From an uncultured Collinsella sp. (GTDB lineage: Bacteria; Actinomycetota; Coriobacteriia; Coriobacteriales; Coriobacteriaceae), in assembly GCA_900541875.1 (NCBI GenBank), contig UQLF01000001.1:1-64000 (forward strand): a DNA stretch of 64,000 nt. Reading direction: 5' to 3'. The notes beneath the pieces were generated by a model that did no database searches, was not told where the DNA came from, and saw only the letters and a list, made by a program, of their open reading frames with translations. The first letter of the stretch is position 1, and the number at the start of each line of letters is the position of its first letter. A program made the position numbers and the translations under genes. Positions 18,246 to 27,037 of the stretch are shown here, one piece after another.

Positions 18246-19691
18246 ATGGCGAACAACCATATTGCGGGCGCTGCCGCCCGCACCGTCGCGCCCAGCGAGT
18301 TGTGCCAGCGTATGCTGGCTAAAACCAGCAAGGGCACCTGCGGTCCCTGCATCCTGTATCTTGAGGATGGGACCATTTTTTATGGCCGTGCATGTGGTGC
18401 CGAGGGCACCGCAACCGGCGAGGTCTGCTTTAACACGTCGCTCGAGGGCTACTTTGAGGTCATGACCGACCCGAGCTATGCCGGCCAAATCGTAACCATG
18501 ACCTATCCGCAGATCGGTAACTACGGCATCGACGAGACCGACGTCCAGTCGGCCTTTCCCGGCGATACCGCTCGCCCCGCGAGCGCTCCCGCCATGCGCG
18601 GTATGATCGTCCGTGACATGTGCGCCACGCCTTCCAACTGGCGCTCGGCCGTCAGCGTGCCGGAGTACCTGCGTGCACACGACATCGTCGCTATCGAGGG
18701 CGTCGACACCCGCGCTCTCGTGCGCCACCTGCGCGACAACGGTTCCAAGATGGGCATTATCTCGACGGAAATCTTTGACGTCGACGAGCTTGCCGAGCGC
18801 CTGTCCGCCGCGCCCACGCTGGTCGGCGAGAACCTGGTCAAGACCGTGAGCTGCCCTGAGCCCCATGCCTTTGCTGCGAGCGACCTGCCCGCCGAGCATA
18901 ATTTTGCACTGGCTCCTGCCGCCCCCGCCCGCCACAGCGTGGTCGCGTACGACTGCGGTGTCAAGCGCGGCATCCTGGAGGGCCTGGTCCGTGCCGGCTG
19001 CGACCTCACCGTCGTGCCGTGGGATACGCCCGCGCGTCAGGTGCTCGACATGAATCCCGACGGCGTCTTTTTGTCCAACGGCCCCGGCGACCCCGATGCC
19101 GTGGTGGAGACCTACGAGCAGGTGCAGCAGCTGATCGGCAAGGTGCCGGTCTTTGGCATCTGTCTCGGTCACCAGATGATCAGCTTGGCATGCGGCGCCC
19201 AGATGGAAAAGCTCAAATTCGGTCACCGTGGCGGCAACCAGCCGGTTATGAATCTGGTCAGCCGCCGCGTGGAGATTACCGCGCAAAACCATGGCTTCGG
19301 CCTGCTGTTCCCCAGCTTAGGCAAGCTTGTCCCCGAGCTTTCGGGCGGCGAGACCGAGCACGCGGCCGATGGCGATCTGCGCGCCTGGGTACGCCGCGGT
19401 ATCGCGCCGGTCGTGATGAACGAGCGTTTCGGCCGCATTCGCCTGACGCACGTGAATCTCAATGACGGTACCGCCGAGGGCATCCAGCTGCTCGACGCGC
19501 CGTGCTTCTCGGTCCAGTACCATCCCGAGGCCTCGCCTGGCCCCACCGATGCCCACTATCTCTTTACCGCCTTTACGCGACTCATGGACGGCGAGGAAAA
19601 CTATCTGGACATCGATACCGCCAAGGACCGCCTGCAGGGCTGGAATTTCGCCGATGGTGGTTCCGCCACGACCGAGACCGAGGAGAACTAA
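18246..19691 (+). CDS. carA: Carbamoyl-phosphate synthase small subunit
   Basis: A 481-residue glutaminase subunit feeding ammonia to CarB. The N-terminal CarA fold includes GEVCFNTSLEGYFEV. The class I amidotransferase domain has the nucleophile in VFGICLGHQM (near residue 307) and the His/Glu pair in YHPEASPG (near 428). Usual length is about 380. Extra residues lie at the N-terminus and in a stretch of about 40 between QNHGFGL and LTHVNLNDGT. The ATG at 18246 follows GGAAGGAG inside the predicted PyrR hairpin. carB starts one base after its stop codon. Confidence 0.96.
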   Translation: MANNHIAGAAARTVAPSELCQRMLAKTSKGTCGPCILYLEDGTIFYGRACGAEGTATGEVCFNTSLEGYFEVMTDPSYAGQIVTMTYPQIGNYGIDETDVQSAFPGDTARPASAPAMRGMIVRDMCATPSNWRSAVSVPEYLRAHDIVAIEGVDTRALVRHLRDNGSKMGIISTEIFDVDELAERLSAAPTLVGENLVKTVSCPEPHAFAASDLPAEHNFALAPAAPARHSVVAYDCGVKRGILEGLVRAGCDLTVVPWDTPARQVLDMNPDGVFLSNGPGDPDAVVETYEQVQQLIGKVPVFGICLGHQMISLACGAQMEKLKFGHRGGNQPVMNLVSRRVEITAQNHGFGLLFPSLGKLVPELSGGETEHAADGDLRAWVRRGIAPVVMNERFGRIRLTHVNLNDGTAEGIQLLDAPCFSVQYHPEASPGPTDAHYLFTAFTRLMDGEENYLDIDTAKDRLQGWNFADGGSATTETEEN

Positions 19692-19692
19692 C

Positions 19693-22600
19693 ATGCCTAA
19701 ACGTACTGACATCAAGCGTATCCTCGTCATTGGCTCGGGCCCCATCGTCATTGGCCAGGCTTGCGAGTTCGATTACTCCGGCGCCCAGGCCTGCAAGGTG
19801 CTCAAGGAGGATGGCTTTGAGGTCATCCTGGTCAACTCCAACCCGGCGACTATCATGACCGACCCGGGCTTGGCCGACCGCACCTATGTCGAGCCCATCA
19901 CCGCCGAGTTTATCGAGCGCGTAATCAAGAAGGAACGCCCGGACGCGCTGCTGCCCACGCTGGGCGGCCAGACCGGTCTGAATGCCGCCGTCGAGCTGGC
20001 AAAGGACGGCACACTCGACAAGTACGGCGTCGAGATGATCGGCTGTGACCTTGCCGCCATCGAGCGCGGCGAGGACCGCAAGCTCTTTAACGAGGCCATG
20101 GCCGAGATCGGCCTGGAGGTCGCGCGCTCGGGCTATGCCTACAGCGTGGCTGACGCCGAGGCCATCGCCGAGCGTGTGGGATATCCCTGCGTGCTGCGCC
20201 CGAGTTTTACCTTGGGCGGCGCCGGTGGTGGCATCGCGCATACTCACGAGGAACTCGTCTCTATCGTGAGCCAGGGCCTTGAACTCTCGCCTGCCCATGA
20301 AGTGCTGGTCGAGGAGTCCATCGAGGGCTGGAAAGAGTACGAGATGGAGGTCATGCGCGACCACGCCGGTAACGGCATCATCGTGTGCTCCATCGAGAAC
20401 CTCGACCCCATGGGCGTACATACCGGCGACTCCATCACCGTGGCGCCGGCGCAGACCCTCTCCGACCTTGAGTATCAGCGCATGCGTGTCGCCTCGCTCG
20501 CTATCTTGGAGAAGATCGGCGTCGAGACCGGCGGCTCTAACGTGCAGTTTGCCGTGAATCCTCAAACCGGCCGTCTGATTGTCATCGAGATGAACCCGCG
20601 CGTGAGCCGTTCGTCCGCGCTGGCCTCCAAGGCCACGGGTTTCCCCATCGCCAAGGCCGCCGCTCGCCTGGCCGTGGGCTACACGCTCGACGAGATCGTC
20701 AACGACATTACCAAAGCTACGCCTGCCTGCTTTGAGCCCACGATCGACTACTGCGTGGTCAAGGTGCCGCGCTTTGCCTTCGAGAAGTTCAAAGGCACCG
20801 ACCCCACGCTCACCACGCGCATGAAGGCCGTGGGCGAGATCATGGCGATCGGTCGCACCTTTGAGGAGGCCTTTGGCAAGGCCATGCGCTCGCTGGAGGA
20901 TGGACACCAGGGTATTTGCGCCGGTGGCAAGGAGGGCGCCGACAAGCTGAGCGACGCTGAGCTCGCCCAGGCTGTGGGCACCCCGACCGAGCACCGCATC
21001 TTCTTTGTGGTCGAGGCCCTGCGCCGCGGCTGGGATGTTGCACGCATCCACGCCATTTGCGGTATCGATCCGTGGTACCTCAACCGCATCAACGATATGG
21101 TACAGGTCCAGGAAAGCATCCGCGGCCTGCGCGTGGAAGACATTGACGCCGACGCGATGCGCCTGCTCAAGCAGTATGGCACGAGCGATGCCGAGATTGC
21201 CGCGCTGACCGGCTCGGACGAGCGTTTTGTTCGCGCTTACCGCAAAGGTCTGGGCGTGGTTCCCAGCATGAAGACGGTCGATACCTGCGCCGCCGAGTTC
21301 TCGAGCGCCACGGAATACCACTACAAGACCTATGAGAATATCTACCGCACGAGCCCGGCCGCCAAGAAGTGCGTTGCCCCCGACGAGACCACGCCGGCAG
21401 ATAAGCCCAAGGCGATGATTCTGGGTGCCGGTCCCAACCGTATTGGCCAGGGTATCGAGTTCGACTACTGCTGCGTGCATGCGAGCTATGCGCTGGCGGC
21501 CCGCGGTTTTGAGACCATCATGGTCAACTGCAATCCCGAGACCGTCTCGACCGACTATGACACGTCCGACCGTCTGTACTTTGAGCCGCTTACCTACGAG
21601 GACGTCATGGACGTTATCGATGTCGAGCGCCCCGACGGCGTCGTGGTGACGCTCGGCGGCCAGACCCCGCTTAAGCTGGCACGTATGCTCGAGGAGAGCG
21701 GCGTGAACATCATGGGTACCAAGCCCGACGCCATCGATTTTGCCGAGGACCGCGAGCGTTTTGCCGCCCTGCTCGACAAGCTGGGCATTATGTACCCGCC
21801 GGCGGGCCAGGCCACCTCGTTTGAGGAGGCCGAGGCCGTTGCTGCGCACATTGGCTACCCGCTGCTGGTGCGTCCGAGCTATGTACTGGGTGGCCGCGGC
21901 ATGATGATCGCCTACGATGCCGAGCATCTGCGCGATTACATGGCCGAAGCTGCGCGCATTAGCCCCGACTACCCGGTGTATCTGGACCGCTTCCTGGAGG
22001 GTGCGATCGAGTCCGATGTCGATGCCCTGTGCGATGGCGAGGAGGTCTATATCGGCGGTATCCTGGAGCATATCGAGGAGGCCGGTATCCACTCCGGTGA
22101 CTCCGCGACCTGTATTCCGCCGTTCAGCTTTAGCGAGAGCCTGCAGGCGAAGCTCCGCGAGACCACGCGCCGCATCGCGATGGCGCTGGGAGTCCGCGGT
22201 CTGGTCAACGTGCAGTATGCCATCAAGGGCGAGACCGTCTACGTGATCGAGGCCAACCCGCGTGCCAGCCGTACCGTGCCGTTTATCTCCAAGGCCACCG
22301 GCGTGCCGCTGGCCAAGTGCGCGGCGCGTATCATGGCGGGCGATTCCATCGCGAGCCTGGGCCTGCCGAGCGACGAGCGTCAGCTGGACTGGTTCTGCAT
22401 GAAGGAAGCCGTCATGCCCTGGGGCCGTTTCCCGGGAGCCGACGTTATCCTGGGGCCCGAGATGAAGTCGACGGGCGAGGTCATGGGTATCGCCAAGAGC
22501 TATCCCGAGGCATATGCCAAGACGCAGCTGGCGATTGACTACAAGCTGCCCGATCCGAGTTGCGGCAAGGTGTTCATTAGCGTGTGCGACCGCGACAAGC

Positions 22601-23007
22601 GTCACATCCTTTCGGTCGCGCGTATCCTGCGCTACCTGGGCTTTGACATTTGCTCTACCGAGGGTACGGCGCGCGTGCTGCGTGGAGGCAATGTGACGTG
22701 CGAGGTCGTGGAAAAGATCAGCGGCCCGCACGACGGCGAGCGTCCCAACATCGGCGACCTCATTGCCGATGGCAAGATCGCGGTGATCATCAACACGCCG
22801 TACGGCCCGGGCTCGCGTGGCGACGGCTATCTGTTGCGCACCGAGGCAGTGCGCCGCGGCGTGACCTGTGTGACCGCGATGTCTGCCGCCAATACGTACG
22901 TGAGTGCCATCGAGGCGGTGCGCGAGGACCAACAGGGTCACGGCAGCGCCAACGACATGGGCATGGACGTCATCGCCCTGCAGGACCTGCCGCAGCACAC
23001 GGTGTAG
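19693..23007 (+). CDS. carB: Carbamoyl-phosphate synthase large subunit
   Basis: A 1104-residue enzyme making carbamoyl phosphate for pyrimidine and arginine synthesis. Two homologous ATP-grasp halves start RILVIGSGPIVIGQACEFDY and ILGAGPNRIGQGIEFDY. The second half has the matching LVNVQYAIKGETVYVIEANP stretch. A C-terminal MGS-like allosteric domain (about 945-1090) is present, so UMP-type feedback is possible. GAGGAGAAC supports the ATG at 19693. It is translationally coupled to carA. Confidence 0.98.
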   Translation: MPKRTDIKRILVIGSGPIVIGQACEFDYSGAQACKVLKEDGFEVILVNSNPATIMTDPGLADRTYVEPITAEFIERVIKKERPDALLPTLGGQTGLNAAVELAKDGTLDKYGVEMIGCDLAAIERGEDRKLFNEAMAEIGLEVARSGYAYSVADAEAIAERVGYPCVLRPSFTLGGAGGGIAHTHEELVSIVSQGLELSPAHEVLVEESIEGWKEYEMEVMRDHAGNGIIVCSIENLDPMGVHTGDSITVAPAQTLSDLEYQRMRVASLAILEKIGVETGGSNVQFAVNPQTGRLIVIEMNPRVSRSSALASKATGFPIAKAAARLAVGYTLDEIVNDITKATPACFEPTIDYCVVKVPRFAFEKFKGTDPTLTTRMKAVGEIMAIGRTFEEAFGKAMRSLEDGHQGICAGGKEGADKLSDAELAQAVGTPTEHRIFFVVEALRRGWDVARIHAICGIDPWYLNRINDMVQVQESIRGLRVEDIDADAMRLLKQYGTSDAEIAALTGSDERFVRAYRKGLGVVPSMKTVDTCAAEFSSATEYHYKTYENIYRTSPAAKKCVAPDETTPADKPKAMILGAGPNRIGQGIEFDYCCVHASYALAARGFETIMVNCNPETVSTDYDTSDRLYFEPLTYEDVMDVIDVERPDGVVVTLGGQTPLKLARMLEESGVNIMGTKPDAIDFAEDRERFAALLDKLGIMYPPAGQATSFEEAEAVAAHIGYPLLVRPSYVLGGRGMMIAYDAEHLRDYMAEAARISPDYPVYLDRFLEGAIESDVDALCDGEEVYIGGILEHIEEAGIHSGDSATCIPPFSFSESLQAKLRETTRRIAMALGVRGLVNVQYAIKGETVYVIEANPRASRTVPFISKATGVPLAKCAARIMAGDSIASLGLPSDERQLDWFCMKEAVMPWGRFPGADVILGPEMKSTGEVMGIAKSYPEAYAKTQLAIDYKLPDPSCGKVFISVCDRDKRHILSVARILRYLGFDICSTEGTARVLRGGNVTCEVVEKISGPHDGERPNIGDLIADGKIAVIINTPYGPGSRGDGYLLRTEAVRRGVTCVTAMSAANTYVSAIEAVREDQQGHGSANDMGMDVIALQDLPQHTV

Positions 23008-23019
23008 GTTGAGCTGGCC

Positions 23020-23110
23020 GGCCGGGGCGGGAGGGGCCGAGATTTCCCCCTTTCGCTCCGGCTGCAAGCAGAGTCGCTCAGGAGGAAACTCGGCCCCTCC
23101 CGCCCCGGCC
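23020..23110. repeat. Stem-loop element B: 22-bp perfect GC-rich stem
   Basis: Arms 23020-23041 and 23089-23110 are perfect reverse complements (start GGCCGGGGCGGG). The 47-base loop contains CTCCGGCTGC and AGTCGCTCAGG. The loop resembles the loop of element C at 23267-23358 read on the opposite strand. The arms differ from those of C. Confidence 0.85.
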
Positions 23111-23182
23111 TGCGGTGACTCGGCTGCACCGTGTGCTGCCGAAGGGGCTTTGCGCGATGACTAAGGCTGAATAAAAAATGAG

Positions 23183-23225
23183 CGTGGGATCCGCCGTTCG
23201 TTCGAACGGCGGATCCCACGTTTTT
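23183..23225. terminator. Bidirectional terminator between carB and purE
   Basis: CGTGGGATCCGCCGTT and AACGGCGGATCCCACG are perfect 16-bp arms, with AAAAA before and TTTTT after. It should end carB transcripts. Confidence 0.9.
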
Positions 23226-23266
23226 ATTTCAGCCAACGTACGTCATAGCAACCCCCGGTAGGTCGA

Positions 23267-23358
23267 GGGTGCTCTGCGGCGGCCCGGCGTTTTCACCTGA
23301 ACGACTTTGCGTAGCAACCGGAGTGAAGATGAAAACACCGGGCCGCCGCAGAGCACCC
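23267..23358. repeat. Stem-loop element C: 29-bp stem with one mismatch
   Basis: Arms 23267-23295 and 23330-23358 pair over 29 bases with one mismatch (start GGGTGCTCTGCGGC). The 34-base loop, reverse-complemented, reads CTCCGGTTGC and AGTCGTTCAGG, matching the loop of element B. The element ends about 90 bases before purE. Between 23008 and 23451 no gene is seen. Confidence 0.85.
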
Positions 23359-23451
23359 ACAGACCGCAGGGACGGGAGCAGCTATACTACTCTCAGTAGT
23401 TAAGGGTCGCGGATCCGCCGCGTCGCCGCTCTCAACAGGAGGTCTTTGTTT

Positions 23452-23916
23452 ATGGCAGATCAAAAGCCGGTTGTCGGGATCATCATGGGTTCCAAGTCCG
23501 ATCTGGGCGTTATGGAAGGCTGCACCGCCGAGCTCGAGGCACTCGGTGTGCCCTATGAGCTCGTCATTGCGAGCGCGCACCGCACGCCGGCGAAGGTCCA
23601 CGAGTGGGCCTCGACTGCTGCCGATCGCGGCATTAAAGTGATTATCGCTGCCGCCGGCAAGGCCGCTCACTTGGGTGGTGTCGTGGCTGCCTTTACGCCG
23701 CTGCCGGTTATCGGTGTGCCCATGAAGACGAGTGACCTGGGCGGTATGGATTCGCTGCTGTCGATGGTGCAGATGCCTTCGGGCGTGCCCGTGGCCTGCG
23801 TTGCCATCAACGGCGCCAAGAACGCCGCCATCTACGCCACGCAGATTCTAGGCGCTTGCGACCCCGAGTACCGCAAGGTTATCGAGAAGATGAAGCAGGA
23901 GATGGCTGACGCCTAA
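23452..23916 (+). CDS. purE: 5-(carboxyamino)imidazole ribonucleotide mutase
   Basis: A 154-residue class I PurE that converts N5-CAIR to CAIR in purine synthesis. GIIMGSKSDLGVM (near residues 9-21), the catalytic-histidine motif ASAHRTP (near 42-48) and AAAGKAAHLGGVVA are all conserved. Its usual partner PurK is not in the window. AGGAGG lies nine bases before the ATG at 23452; a TTG at 23446 is too close. TATACT at 23383-23388 may be its -10 box. Confidence 0.96.
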   Translation: MADQKPVVGIIMGSKSDLGVMEGCTAELEALGVPYELVIASAHRTPAKVHEWASTAADRGIKVIIAAAGKAAHLGGVVAAFTPLPVIGVPMKTSDLGGMDSLLSMVQMPSGVPVACVAINGAKNAAIYATQILGACDPEYRKVIEKMKQEMADA

Positions 23917-23952
23917 GCGCTCTGCCAGTCCATTTGCAGCATAAGGAGAGCC

Positions 23953-24951
23953 ATGTCCGACTATCAGGGAAAGCGTTTTTCGGCTTCTCGGATTCCCGAT
24001 CCAGCCAAGTCGGGAGCAGCCCGCGCGCCGCAGCAGGGTCGGACATCCTCTCCTCAGCAGTCACGTGCGCCGCGCCCCGTGACGCCGGCGAAGCATCGCC
24101 GTCAGGATACACCTGCTGCATATCGCCCTTCGTCATACAGTACGGCCAAGAAGTCACCTCGCTCTTCGGCGCATGCCGCGCCATCGAGCTATACCGAGCC
24201 GCCGCGCAAAAAGCGTCGCTCCGTTATCCCCATCTTGCTCATCATTATTGGCATCGGCCTAATCGTTGCCGCTGCCGCCATCTTTATCAACGCCCAGATT
24301 GGCTACAAGCAGGCGAGCGAGTCGTATCAAAAGATCGAAAAACAATATGTGAGCGACAAGGACGCCAGCGGCGTGCCGATTATCGACTTTGATGCGCTTG
24401 CTCAGACAAACCCCGAGATTGTGGGTTGGATTTACGTGCCGGGAACCAACATCAACTATCCCGTGGTGCAGACCAACAACAACTCCAAATACCTCAACAC
24501 GCTGTTCGACGGTACGGCCAATGCGTCCGGGGCCATTTTCCTGGATAGCGATGACACCGCGCCGGGAATGGTTGACCAGCAGACCACGATCTACGGCCAC
24601 CATATGAATGACGGGTCGATGTTCAACGTGATTTCGGACACCACCGACCAAGCGACATTCGATAGCATCGAGTACGTGTATTACATCACACGCGATGCAA
24701 CGTATAAGCTGCGACCACTGGCGACCAAAGTTGTCGAGGACACGTATGCCAAGGCGCGCACGCCCAATTTTGAGGGCGATGACGGGCTCAAGAACTATCT
24801 GTCCGAGATGCTCGACGGTGCCTCTGCCGTGGCGAGCGATGCCACCGATCGTGCCGCTTCGGCAACCAAGGTCGTAACGCTTGTTACCTGTCGTTCGTTA
24901 TCGCTGAGCAACACGCGTGCCGTCATGGTGCTCACGTCGGTCGAGGAATAA
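23953..24951 (+). CDS. Class B-type sortase
   Basis: A 332-residue membrane transpeptidase that should join surface proteins to the wall. About 90 basic, proline/serine-rich cytoplasmic residues come first, which is unusually long. One membrane helix (about 92-115) follows. The sortase domain has the catalytic histidine in IYGHHMND (near 216), cysteine in VTLVTC (near 315) and arginine in NTRAVM. The layout fits the SrtB family. No substrate with a sorting signal is nearby. It begins 36 bases after purE and may share its transcript. Confidence 0.85.
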   Translation: MSDYQGKRFSASRIPDPAKSGAARAPQQGRTSSPQQSRAPRPVTPAKHRRQDTPAAYRPSSYSTAKKSPRSSAHAAPSSYTEPPRKKRRSVIPILLIIIGIGLIVAAAAIFINAQIGYKQASESYQKIEKQYVSDKDASGVPIIDFDALAQTNPEIVGWIYVPGTNINYPVVQTNNNSKYLNTLFDGTANASGAIFLDSDDTAPGMVDQQTTIYGHHMNDGSMFNVISDTTDQATFDSIEYVYYITRDATYKLRPLATKVVEDTYAKARTPNFEGDDGLKNYLSEMLDGASAVASDATDRAASATKVVTLVTCRSLSLSNTRAVMVLTSVEE

Positions 24952-25016
24952 GTTGTTCGAGAGTAGCTAAAAGCCCCGTTCCAAATTGGCTACTCGATGC
25001 TGGTAAGGGAGAAATG

Positions 25017-25433
25017 ATGCTTGAGAATGGCAAAACGATGCCTTCGGTTGATGCTTGGCTGCGCGAGGCCAAGGCCGATTCGTCGGCACCTGCGTGCGGT
25101 ATGTATCTGACACATAACGGTGTGGTGCGCGCGACGCCCAAGGCCGAGGCGCGCGGTGTCGAGACCGATGGCGTGGCGCCGGGCCACAAGGTGGGCGGCA
25201 TGGTGTTCGGCTTCGATGCTCAGAAGGTGCAGGCTGCTATCGAGGCCACGCGCGCGATGCCGGGTATCGGCTATGTGCGCGTGTGGCTGGCAAGCGGCGA
25301 GCTTGCCGTAGGTGACGACATCATGCTCGTGCTCATTGGCGGGGACATTCGCCCGCACGTGGTCGATGCGCTGCAGGCGCTCGTTGGCACCATCAAAAAT
25401 GAGTGTGTGAGTGAGGTCGAGCGCGAGGCGTAG
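25017..25433 (+). CDS. MoaE-like molybdopterin synthase large-subunit homologue
   Basis: A 138-residue protein resembling MoaE-type domains in length and in its last two thirds (GGMVFGFDAQKVQAAIEATR, then VRVWLASGELAVGDDIMLV). MoaE adds sulfur to precursor Z in molybdenum cofactor synthesis. No moaD or other cofactor gene lies nearby, so the pathway role is inferred. ATG codons at 25014 and 25017 both follow AAGGGAG; 25017 has the better spacing. It is followed by a bidirectional terminator. Confidence 0.65.
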   Translation: MLENGKTMPSVDAWLREAKADSSAPACGMYLTHNGVVRATPKAEARGVETDGVAPGHKVGGMVFGFDAQKVQAAIEATRAMPGIGYVRVWLASGELAVGDDIMLVLIGGDIRPHVVDALQALVGTIKNECVSEVEREA

Positions 25434-25463
25434 AGGTTTGCGTCGATAGAAGGCTCGTTTATA

Positions 25464-25505
25464 AAAATGCCCGCCGGTACGTGTGATACCGGCGGGCATT
25501 TTGCG
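25464..25505. terminator. Bidirectional terminator, convergent genes
   Basis: AAATGCCCGCCGGTA pairs with TACCGGCGGGCATTT, with A-rich sequence before and T-rich sequence after. It serves both the MoaE-like gene and the reverse-strand membrane gene. Confidence 0.88.
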
Positions 25506-25523
25506 TTTTGGGCGCGGTGAGCG

Positions 25524-26753
25524 CTACACGCGCGTTGCATCCTTGGGGCTCATGGTCATGCTCTGGAAGCGATTCTCCATAAAGTCATTATCGAAATACT
25601 TGCCGTAGAACTGCGCAACGGGAATATCCGGTTCCGTGCCGTTGACGCGCTGATACCAATAATCGAGCGACTGCAGCGTCATAACGCCATCGACCAGCAT
25701 AATGATGGTGAAGATGACGGTAGCCGAGTAGCGGCTCTTCCACGGAATCATGTTGATGAGCTTGAGCAGCCTCGGCAGCAGCAGCTTGATCCAGATGAGG
25801 CCGCCCAGGCCCCACAGACAGGCGAAGCCCGTGCAGGTGCGTCCGCCCGTGAGGACCACGAGCGGGTCGGGCATACCGAACAGCGTTATGTGCGAGTAGC
25901 TCCACGAGACCACGCCAAACGCGGTCTGCATAAACCAGCCCACGAACACCTCAAAGCTGGCGCCGAGCAGGGCGCTCACCAGGAAAATGATGATGGGGTT
26001 CTTTTTATAGAAGCGGTTGAGCACCATGGTCATGAGCACGGCACCAAAGCCGTAGATGGGGCTGAAGGGGCCAAACAGCATACCGGCGCGGTCCTGGTAG
26101 ACACCCGGATCGTTGACGGTCATATGCCAGATATCCTCCAGGACCAGGCCGAGTATGCAGCAGACAAAGAATACCCAGAACAGGTTGAAGTAGTTGAGCT
26201 TGATGTAGCCTTCGCCGGTTTCATCGCGCCCGAGCATGCCCTCGGCGGCGGCGTCGCGGTCGAGCATCTCCTGCAGGCGGCGCTGCAGCTCGCGCTCCTG
26301 GCGCAGCGTGGGGTCGACGGTGGCCGAAAGTGCGACGAGGATGCCGAGCTGGATGGCAGGGCGCAGCAAGAAGGGCCCGATGCCCTGGAGCATCACGTCA
26401 ACCAAAAGCTCGACGACGGTAAACGCGATAAGGATATAGGACAGACGGGCGGCATTGCGACGCTGGTTCTTGATAAGGTCCAGGCCAAAGATGATCAGGA
26501 TGACGGCGCTTGCCGCAGAGAGCATGATGCCGGCGACGATAAGGCCGACCGCGACGAGCGTGTTGTCGCCGAGCTTGGCGGCGGCGTTGCCGTTGATGAG
26601 CGCGGTGATGACCTGCCACATAAAGGCGCCGACCGAAGGGAGCGTGCCCACGCCGGACAGGATGCACAGGACGGCGTACACCTTAATGATGAGGGGGATC
26701 TTCTTGACCTCCGTGGCGCTGGGGACGCTGGGGTCGAGTTCGTTTCGATCCAT
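25524..26753 (-). CDS. Putative ABC-transporter-type permease (CmpB-like membrane protein)
   Basis: A 409-residue membrane protein. The N-terminal half has about four helices and a charged cytoplasmic segment rich in Glu/Arg (about 160-190). The C-terminal half has the motifs of the family annotated as putative ABC transporter permease (PF06541): GLVLEDIWHM, FGPFSPIYGFGAVL and ASFEVFVGWFMQ. No ATPase gene is adjacent, and the function of the family is unclear. GAAAGG fits the ATG at 26753; an upstream in-frame start at 26849 is unsupported. Confidence 0.72.
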   Translation of the reverse strand: MDRNELDPSVPSATEVKKIPLIIKVYAVLCILSGVGTLPSVGAFMWQVITALINGNAAAKLGDNTLVAVGLIVAGIMLSAASAVILIIFGLDLIKNQRRNAARLSYILIAFTVVELLVDVMLQGIGPFLLRPAIQLGILVALSATVDPTLRQERELQRRLQEMLDRDAAAEGMLGRDETGEGYIKLNYFNLFWVFFVCCILGLVLEDIWHMTVNDPGVYQDRAGMLFGPFSPIYGFGAVLMTMVLNRFYKKNPIIIFLVSALLGASFEVFVGWFMQTAFGVVSWSYSHITLFGMPDPLVVLTGGRTCTGFACLWGLGGLIWIKLLLPRLLKLINMIPWKSRYSATVIFTIIMLVDGVMTLQSLDYWYQRVNGTEPDIPVAQFYGKYFDNDFMENRFQSMTMSPKDATRV

Positions 26754-26990
26754 ACATAACCTTTCTCGTTTTGCTGTAGGTACAAGGATACGCCGCCGAT
26801 CTGCCAAAAGACAGGACGAACGTCCCAATTGCAACTTTGTAATCCCCAAGGGTGGACGCGGCGGCCATCTGGGGGCGCGGGCACTTGCGCTGGACAGACC
26901 GATAAAATGTTTGGCCGCAAAACGGATTATTAGCTCGGTGGGCTTTTAAAAAGCGCTGCTCATGCGCTGGGGAGTGCGTTGCGCCGTGCG

Positions 26991-26996
26991 TATAAT
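26991..26996 (+). promoter_or_regulatory. Probable -10 box of purF
   Basis: A consensus TATAAT lies 42 bases before the purF start codon. No convincing -35 box is seen at the right spacing. No purine operator or riboswitch was recognised in 26754-27037. Confidence 0.5.
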
Positions 26997-27037
26997 AAGG
27001 CGGGTAACGCCAAAATACGAGGCTCTGAGGGGATGCC

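Noticed and set aside
19582..23067. An open frame of about 1160 codons antisense to carB
   Set aside because: Same shadow effect; its translation is rich in Leu, Gly, Asp and His with no domain resemblance, while carB is complete on the other strand.
23267..23358. Element C as the intrinsic terminator of carB
   Set aside because: No T run follows either strand, and a strong bidirectional terminator already lies at 23183-23225.
26754..27037. A purine riboswitch upstream of purF
   Set aside because: No conserved three-way junction or core bases were seen; only a TATAAT box is supported.
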